64,000 bases of DNA, taken from assembly GCF_024345225.1 (NCBI RefSeq), contig NZ_BROD01000001.1, positions 1,622,362 to 1,686,361 on the forward strand. Direction: 5' to 3'. Shown here in pieces: positions 59,779 through 64,000 of the stretch; the stretch's first letter is position 1; each line of letters opens with the position of its first letter. Under the pieces are notes generated by a model. It saw only the letters and a list, made by a program, of their open reading frames with translations, was not told the DNA's origin and ran no database searches. The DNA is from Clostridium sp. TW13 (lineage in GTDB: Bacteria > Bacillota > Clostridia > Clostridiales > Clostridiaceae). The position numbers and the translations under genes were made by a program.

Positions 59779-59824
59779 TACTATAATGAATCGATTATAA
59801 CATAAATTGTAAATATGCCATTAT
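59779..59824 (-). promoter_or_regulatory. Repeated promoter segment, copy P-C
   Basis: Shorter and diverged copy of P-A/P-B. The minus strand keeps an extended -10 TGTTATAAT (59794-59802), then CGATTCATTATAGTAAA, about 54 nt before the Nudix ATG. Confidence 0.6.
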
Positions 59825-59851
59825 TCAATTTTCAGGTAATTTTTTATCTTT

Positions 59852-60661
59852 TTAAAATCTAAAATTTTCAAGATAATATTGAAAGTCTTTTTCAAAACCT
59901 ATACTCTCTGCAACTTTATTTGACGGTATATTATCTTTATTACACTGCCAAAATGGTATAATATTATTATGAGTACAATATTCCATACAAGCTGCTGCAG
60001 TAAGTTTTCCGTAACTATTGCCTCTATATTGCTCTACAGTTTCCAAACCAAATTCAAAATTCTTATCACTAACAAATACTGATAAGCACCAACTTACAAC
60101 TATACCGTCTTTTATTAAACAGTATCCTATTCCTTTAGATATTAAGTCATCTTCTGAGTGCCAGAAGGAATTTATCCAACCTTTTACACCATCTATATGT
60201 TTTAAATCCGTTCTCTCCAAAAGCTTTTTGTCAATAATGGCCATATTACAATCTTCTGGGATAAGGTCTCTCCAATCTATTTTTAGTTTTTCAAATTTAT
60301 AAACACTTCTATCTATCCTTATGCAATTTTCTTGTGGAAGTAAGACATGAAGTTTATTTTCCAATTCTTTTGAATAATAGAAATCAAAACATGGTATATA
60401 CCTCTTTGCTGCTCGTGGTTTAAGCTCTTCTATTAGTAACCTATTTATCTCTTTATTAAATTCATCATTATTAGACTCACCTTCAACTAGTAATTCACTC
60501 ATCATATCCCATACTAAAGCGGTTTTAGGATTATCCTTATTATCAACGTATATCTCTCCTGGTGTATTACCATCAATTACAGATTTTATAACAATATTAA
60601 AGGCTAATTCTTTAAAAATATCCTCCACTTTTTTGTATTCGTACTGATTTAATTTATACAT
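59852..60661 (-). CDS. GNAT-type acetyltransferase (two-domain)
   Basis: N-acetyltransferase of the larger GNAT_acetyltran type. ATG 60661 after AAAGGATGGGG gives 269 aa. The N-terminal ~110 residues are not GNAT-like. The C-terminal half has VVSWCLSVFVSDKNFEFGLE, then TVEQYRGNSYGKLTAAACME (acetyl-CoA loop) and NKVAESIGFEKDFQYYL. The substrate is unknown. It is followed directly by the P-C segment and Nudix gene but on its own signals. Confidence 0.78.
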   Translation of the reverse strand: MYKLNQYEYKKVEDIFKELAFNIVIKSVIDGNTPGEIYVDNKDNPKTALVWDMMSELLVEGESNNDEFNKEINRLLIEELKPRAAKRYIPCFDFYYSKELENKLHVLLPQENCIRIDRSVYKFEKLKIDWRDLIPEDCNMAIIDKKLLERTDLKHIDGVKGWINSFWHSEDDLISKGIGYCLIKDGIVVSWCLSVFVSDKNFEFGLETVEQYRGNSYGKLTAAACMEYCTHNNIIPFWQCNKDNIPSNKVAESIGFEKDFQYYLENFRF

Positions 60662-60788
60662 ATATAACCCCATCCTTTACGTTATGCCTAATCATATTTA
60701 TTTTCTTGTACTGTCTTGAATAAAATTCATTTTTTATAACTATAAAAGCACTTTCAATATCAGTTAATCTGTTTTTATATAACAAAAA

Positions 60789-60821
60789 GACTGTAAGAAA
60801 GCATTAGCCTTATTACAGTCT
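60789..60821 (-). terminator. Orphan terminator hairpin
   Basis: AGACTGTAA (60789-60797) pairs with TTACAGTCT (60813-60821); CTTTTTGTT follows on the minus strand. No intact gene lies before it. Confidence 0.65.
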
Positions 60822-60863
60822 AAAATTCTAATTATTTCGCACACTAAAATAACCTGTTAATTA

Positions 60864-60889
60864 TAATACTTCATATATATGAAGTATTA
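60864..60889. repeat. 26-bp perfect palindrome
   Basis: Half-site TAATACTTCATAT followed by its exact reverse complement ATATGAAGTATTA, with no spacer. There is no T-run, so it is not a normal terminator. It could be an operator or cruciform site; no gene starts near it. Confidence 0.8.
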
Positions 60890-61043
60890 ACTAAACTAAG
60901 TATGATAAAAAATCATATCATTATTTAAGATAAGCAAGCTTAAAACACCAATGGAGTCTGTTTATCTCTTAATATCCGAAAATTAAATTATATTCTAGTT
61001 CTATAAAATGATACTTTCTACTTACTAACTCAAAAGAAGTACA

Positions 61044-61064
61044 CAAAAAACCTAACAGATTAGG
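61044..61064 (-). terminator. Orphan short terminator hairpin
   Basis: CCTAA (61051-61055) and TTAGG (61060-61064); on the minus strand TTTTTTGTG follows. No intact gene lies before it. Confidence 0.5.
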
Positions 61065-61325
61065 CACTTAAAAACTTCTCTTATTCTAATCTTCAATTTT
61101 GAAAATTAATTAGCAAGTAGCAATCTACATCTTACAGAACTTCCTTTAACTTCTTTATTTTTGATACAAATTTTGTATATGTTACGTTTTCATTGTATAT
61201 TACATATGCTTAGAAATCAAGAGATATTTTACATATTAATCCTGTATACTTTAACTATAGTTATTATAAAAGTTACACCATTACTTATAGTTCACTATAA
61301 ATAATTCTAAGCTCATGCATAAGGA

Positions 61326-61360
61326 AAAAACCCAGACTAATCTAATTAATCCAGGGTTTT
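61326..61360 (-). terminator. Orphan terminator after gene remnant
   Basis: AAAACCC and GGGTTTT enclose a 20-nt loop; on the minus strand TTTTTTCC follows. It lies about 65 bp after the NDEPYHK-type remnant. Confidence 0.6.
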
Positions 61361-61622
61361 ATGGTGTAGGCTAGTTTTACATTACTACCATACATTCATC
61401 CAAGTTTAGAAAAACTGCACTTATTTATGATACGGTTCATCGTCAATATTCCACTCGCAAAATATATATAGAAATATAATTTTATAAGATATATTTTTAA
61501 TTATCTTGATTAAGAACATATCCTTTAAATATTTAGTTATATTTTAAAATTGTTATAAAATTACTTCATAAAAAACAAATAGTAAGATTTCGCTTAACGG
61601 CTATTCTCATGCTATGCAAGTT

Positions 61623-62375
61623 TTATAATTTAATTGCTTTAATAATAAACGAAGTATTAATTAATTTAGCTTTGTGCTTTGAATAGTATTTTAGTGTAAA
61701 ATCATGTTCCTGGGTAAGAATATCCTTATCAGTTTCTTCAATCAACTTATCAATTTTAAATCCTGCTGATGCCAGTTCATTGATATATGAAGATAATTTC
61801 CAGTTCTTTAGTTTCATTGCTTGGTTGCCTTTTGTTAAATCAATAGTTGCTTCATCCAAGTACGACTTGGAAATCGTATATTTATTGCCTTCTGCTTCTA
61901 TACACTGCATCAATGGGTTATCCCAAGAGAATATAAAAACACCAGATTTCTTTAAGTATTTATGAACTAAATCTATGGATTGCTTTAAGTCGGTAGTCCA
62001 CCCGAATGCATATATCGAGTAAACAAAATCAAAATAATTTTCTGGTATTCCCGGATTTTCTTCCATAGGTGACTCAAATAAATTTGCATTTATGTTATTT
62101 TCCGATAGAAATTTTCTTGCATTCTCTATCTGTTTTGAAGATAAATCCAACCCCCATAACTCTTTAGCACCCCGTTTAGCTGTATATAGCAAAGAATGTC
62201 CACTACCGCAACCAATATCTAAAACTTTTTTATTATCTAATAAATTAAACAAATTCAAAGTATCTTCCTTTGGTAAAGTTGGACCATATGTAGGTAGTGA
62301 AGTTGACCCAAACCATTCATCGGCAATAAAATCCCAACTCACCTTATTTTGAACTAATATTTTATTTTCTTTCAA
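61623..62375 (-). CDS. Class I SAM-dependent methyltransferase
   Basis: SAM methyltransferase, 250 aa. Start TTG 62375 is preceded by CGGGAGATGG. It begins NKVSWDFIADEWFGSTSLPT; motif I is VLDIGCGSGHSLLYTAKRGA; NYFDFVYSIYAFGWTTDL and LKKSGVFIFSWDNPL follow. The acceptor is unknown. It differs clearly from the methyltransferase at 57098, so the two are not recent duplicates. Confidence 0.83.
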   Translation of the reverse strand: MKENKILVQNKVSWDFIADEWFGSTSLPTYGPTLPKEDTLNLFNLLDNKKVLDIGCGSGHSLLYTAKRGAKELWGLDLSSKQIENARKFLSENNINANLFESPMEENPGIPENYFDFVYSIYAFGWTTDLKQSIDLVHKYLKKSGVFIFSWDNPLMQCIEAEGNKYTISKSYLDEATIDLTKGNQAMKLKNWKLSSYINELASAGFKIDKLIEETDKDILTQEHDFTLKYYSKHKAKLINTSFIIKAIKL

Positions 62376-62695
62376 AATACCATCTCCCGTTCATTATATA
62401 AACAATCTTTGTTTCACAATAATTTACAATTATTATTATATCTTAGTTATAAATATAATACCAACATTATAATTAAAAAATTGGTATTACATAATCTTTC
62501 ACCTTTATTTTAGATCATAACTTATTATTTTAATTTTCATTCTTTCAAAATCTATCTCACACAATCTATTAGCTCTTAACATTTCTATTAAGTAACCTTC
62601 TGTTCTTTTGTCCTTTGATTTATTCCTTTTTTATTTAACTCTTCTATTATGCCATCCTTTATTAAATTATTTAAGATAATCTTCCTTTATAAAAA
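62376..62695. other. Gap with possible decayed gene end
   Basis: No intact gene. On the minus strand 62695-62505 reads KIILNNLIKDGIIEELNKKG and INQRTKEQKV, then after a frame change near 62590 IEMLRANRLCEIDFERMKIK and IISYDLK-stop. It may be a remnant of a small helical protein; no family recognised. Confidence 0.35.
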
Positions 62696-63478
62696 TCAAA
62701 TTACTTTATCATTATTAAGTATAGTTTCTATTTTTAAAGAATCCAACTCAACATCTGCTTGAAAGTATTCAATAATATCTTTTTCCAAAATAAAACTAGC
62801 AGGATCTCCACAATATGCAAAAGGATCAAATCCTTTTTGTGGTTTCAATTTTAAAGCAATTTCCTTCCTAACTTTTTGAGGATAAAATGCATACATTGAT
62901 GCTGTTTCAATCGATCCAGCGTGTATATCCGGCTCAAAGCGATCTTCTCTTTGTCTAGGAAATTCGGGTCCATTTTCTATTTGTATATCTAAGTTGTCCA
63001 TACGATAAACTTGCATATTTAACTTTTGCTTAATCTCATTCATAGATTCTTCAATTGCATCAGTATGTTTATTATCTCCATGAGCATTTACTATAAACAC
63101 CTTAGAAAATCCCCACTCTTTAAGGGAACTAAAAATATCAAACATAATCGCTTTAAATGTTTCTGGACGTACTGTAAAAGAACCTGGATATTTCGCAGTT
63201 GCACTATTAATTCCCCAATAATATGGTGGTGCAATAACAGTATTAATACCTTTTGTCCATAGATTCTTTTTAAGATATCTACTAAATAGATATGCAAAAT
63301 AAATATCTGGACTTAAATCCATATGAGGTCCATGAGCCTCAACAACTGCAATTGGAAATATAACACTATCTCCTCTTTCACCTGCTGTTTTTACCTCTTC
63401 CCATGTCATTTCAACTAACGTATCAGCAAATATTGATAAATCAGATTGAATACCAAATTTTAATTCTGTATCATTCAT
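62696..63478 (-). CDS. Creatininase-family amidohydrolase
   Basis: Metal-dependent amidohydrolase of the creatininase family. The protein has 260 aa. VVEAHGPHMDLSPDIYFA (E47, H49, D54) is the first metal motif; PGSFTVRPETFKA and VNAHGDNKHTDAIEES follow; DIHAGSIETASMYAF gives the catalytic E. ATG follows GAGGAGGAAAATT. The family includes creatininase, formamidopyrimidine amidohydrolase and mycofactocin MftE; no mycofactocin genes are nearby, so the substrate is open. Segment P-D lies upstream. Confidence 0.85.
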   Translation of the reverse strand: MNDTELKFGIQSDLSIFADTLVEMTWEEVKTAGERGDSVIFPIAVVEAHGPHMDLSPDIYFAYLFSRYLKKNLWTKGINTVIAPPYYWGINSATAKYPGSFTVRPETFKAIMFDIFSSLKEWGFSKVFIVNAHGDNKHTDAIEESMNEIKQKLNMQVYRMDNLDIQIENGPEFPRQREDRFEPDIHAGSIETASMYAFYPQKVRKEIALKLKPQKGFDPFAYCGDPASFILEKDIIEYFQADVELDSLKIETILNNDKVI

Positions 63479-63513
63479 TTCTTTAATTTTCCTCCTCGTA
63501 TTGCATCATAATT

Positions 63514-63536
63514 TACTATCATGAATCAATTATTGA
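63514..63536 (-). promoter_or_regulatory. Repeated promoter segment, partial copy P-D
   Basis: TACTATCATGAATCAATTAT matches P-A and P-B at one end only. It lies 36 nt before the creatininase ATG. The -10 box is not kept (CAATAAT), so it may be only the 5' leader part of the segment. Confidence 0.5.
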
Positions 63537-63688
63537 ATATCTTGCAAAAATGCATTGCTCAAATTTTAAAAATTTATTTTTTCTTTCACTTACTACGTAC
63601 TTTAAGAATATTGTGAATTACTATATGATTATTTACATAATAGCATTGGAGTTTTTATTATAACAACCTCGTACTTAATTCATAAACA

Positions 63689-63727
63689 AAAATGAGCTAC
63701 CTAAAAACAGATTAGGTAGTTCATTTT
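63689..63727 (-). terminator. Terminator of acetyltransferase gene
   Basis: AAAATGAGCTACCTAA (63689-63704) pairs with TTAGGTAGTTCATTTT (63712-63727) with one mismatch. The stop codon of the gene lies in the arm. Confidence 0.75.
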
Positions 63728-64000
63728 AATATAACATTGTCTCTATGTTTCTGTTTTTATTTGCCCAAGTAATTCTATCATCAACTTTACGAACTAATGA
63801 GTAGCAGACAGGTGTGAAATACTTTAACCAAAAATCACTTCCACTAATATTTTGTGACTCAAAAACCACTGCACACCTTTTGTAGCCCTTATTTGAATAT
63901 TCTTCAATAACCTTATGAAGTATAGCCTTTGTAATTCCATATCCCATAAACTCCTCTAGCGTATATGTTTCTCCAATGCTAATTGTAGCTTCATCAGAAA
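63726..64000 (-). CDS. GNAT-family acetyltransferase, C-terminal part
   Basis: Partial gene running out of the window at its 5' side. The visible 91 residues read SDEATISIGETYTLEEFMGY, GITKAILHKVIEEYSNKGYK and on to FESQNISGSDFWLKYF. YGITKAILHKVIEEY would be the acetyl-CoA loop region and SQNISGSDFWLKYF motif B of a GNAT fold. The ATG at 63947 is internal and not the true start. The substrate is unknown. Confidence 0.6.
   Translation of the reverse strand, partial: SDEATISIGETYTLEEFMGYGITKAILHKVIEEYSNKGYKRCAVVFESQNISGSDFWLKYFTPVCYSLVRKVDDRITWANKNRNIETMLY

Larger units (their letters stand above)
60662..61622. other. Long gene-free gap with terminators and a palindrome
   Basis: About 960 bp without an intact gene. 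It holds three terminator-like hairpins (60789, 61044, 61326), a 26-bp palindrome (60864) and at least one decayed minus-strand gene end, WNIDDEPYHK-stop at about 61422-61450. Several terminators without genes suggest lost genes. Confidence 0.55.

Overview
The window is AT-rich, low-GC Firmicute DNA, most likely Clostridium sensu stricto. It carries a typical clostridial core (codY, spoVS, spoIIIE/ftsK, a LexA/RecA SOS pair with GAAC-N4-GTTY boxes), Shine-Dalgarno sites of AGGAGG type, several TTG/GTG starts and strong preference for A/T-ending codons. No species call is made.

Region 1 (1-36.8 kb, almost all on +) is the conserved translation, envelope and RNA-metabolism backbone. It runs topA (end only), codY, rpsB-tsf-pyrH-frr, uppS-cdsA-dxr-rseP-ispG, then rimP-nusA-rnpM-ylxQ-infB-rbfA-nrnA-truB-ribF, rpsO-pnp, an M16 peptidase, ymxH, aspartate kinase, tepA, ftsK/spoIIIE, rimO-pgsA, recA, rny, spoVS, an aminotransferase, HPr, purB and a Xer-like tyrosine recombinase. 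The order follows Bacillus subtilis, but proS and polC are missing between rseP and rimP. A 546-bp gap with a perfect 22-bp inverted repeat lies there instead. spoVFAB is also missing between ymxH and dapG.

Region 2 (36.8-48.4 kb) holds a small acidic protein, lexA, an acetyltransferase and a VOC protein, then a minus-strand stability cluster: miaB-mutS-mutL-miaA-hfq and a methionine-gamma-lyase-like PLP enzyme.

Region 3 (48.4-64 kb, nearly all on -) is accessory DNA with wide gaps, broken genes and repeats. It contains an MBL hydrolase, an HD protein, a stand-alone DUF262 protein, a SUKH-3 immunity-like protein beside a frameshifted companion, three copies of an Rpn-type PD-(D/E)XK nuclease/transposase (one whole, two reduced), a DUF1697 protein, a hexapeptide-repeat protein, two methyltransferases, a Nudix hydrolase, acetyltransferases and a creatininase-like amidohydrolase.

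The most interesting part is region 3. Several unrelated minus-strand genes share near-identical promoter segments upstream and near-identical terminators downstream, as if they were interchangeable cassettes. A 290-bp repeat occurs twice, and one copy begins exactly where an rpn gene is cut. In all three rpn copies the same internal start codon and upstream AAGGAG are kept. In the two damaged copies only the C-terminal small ORF is still open, which recalls the intragenic RpnS antitoxins known from E. coli. Core genes were identified from motifs and order; the accessory interpretations are inference.
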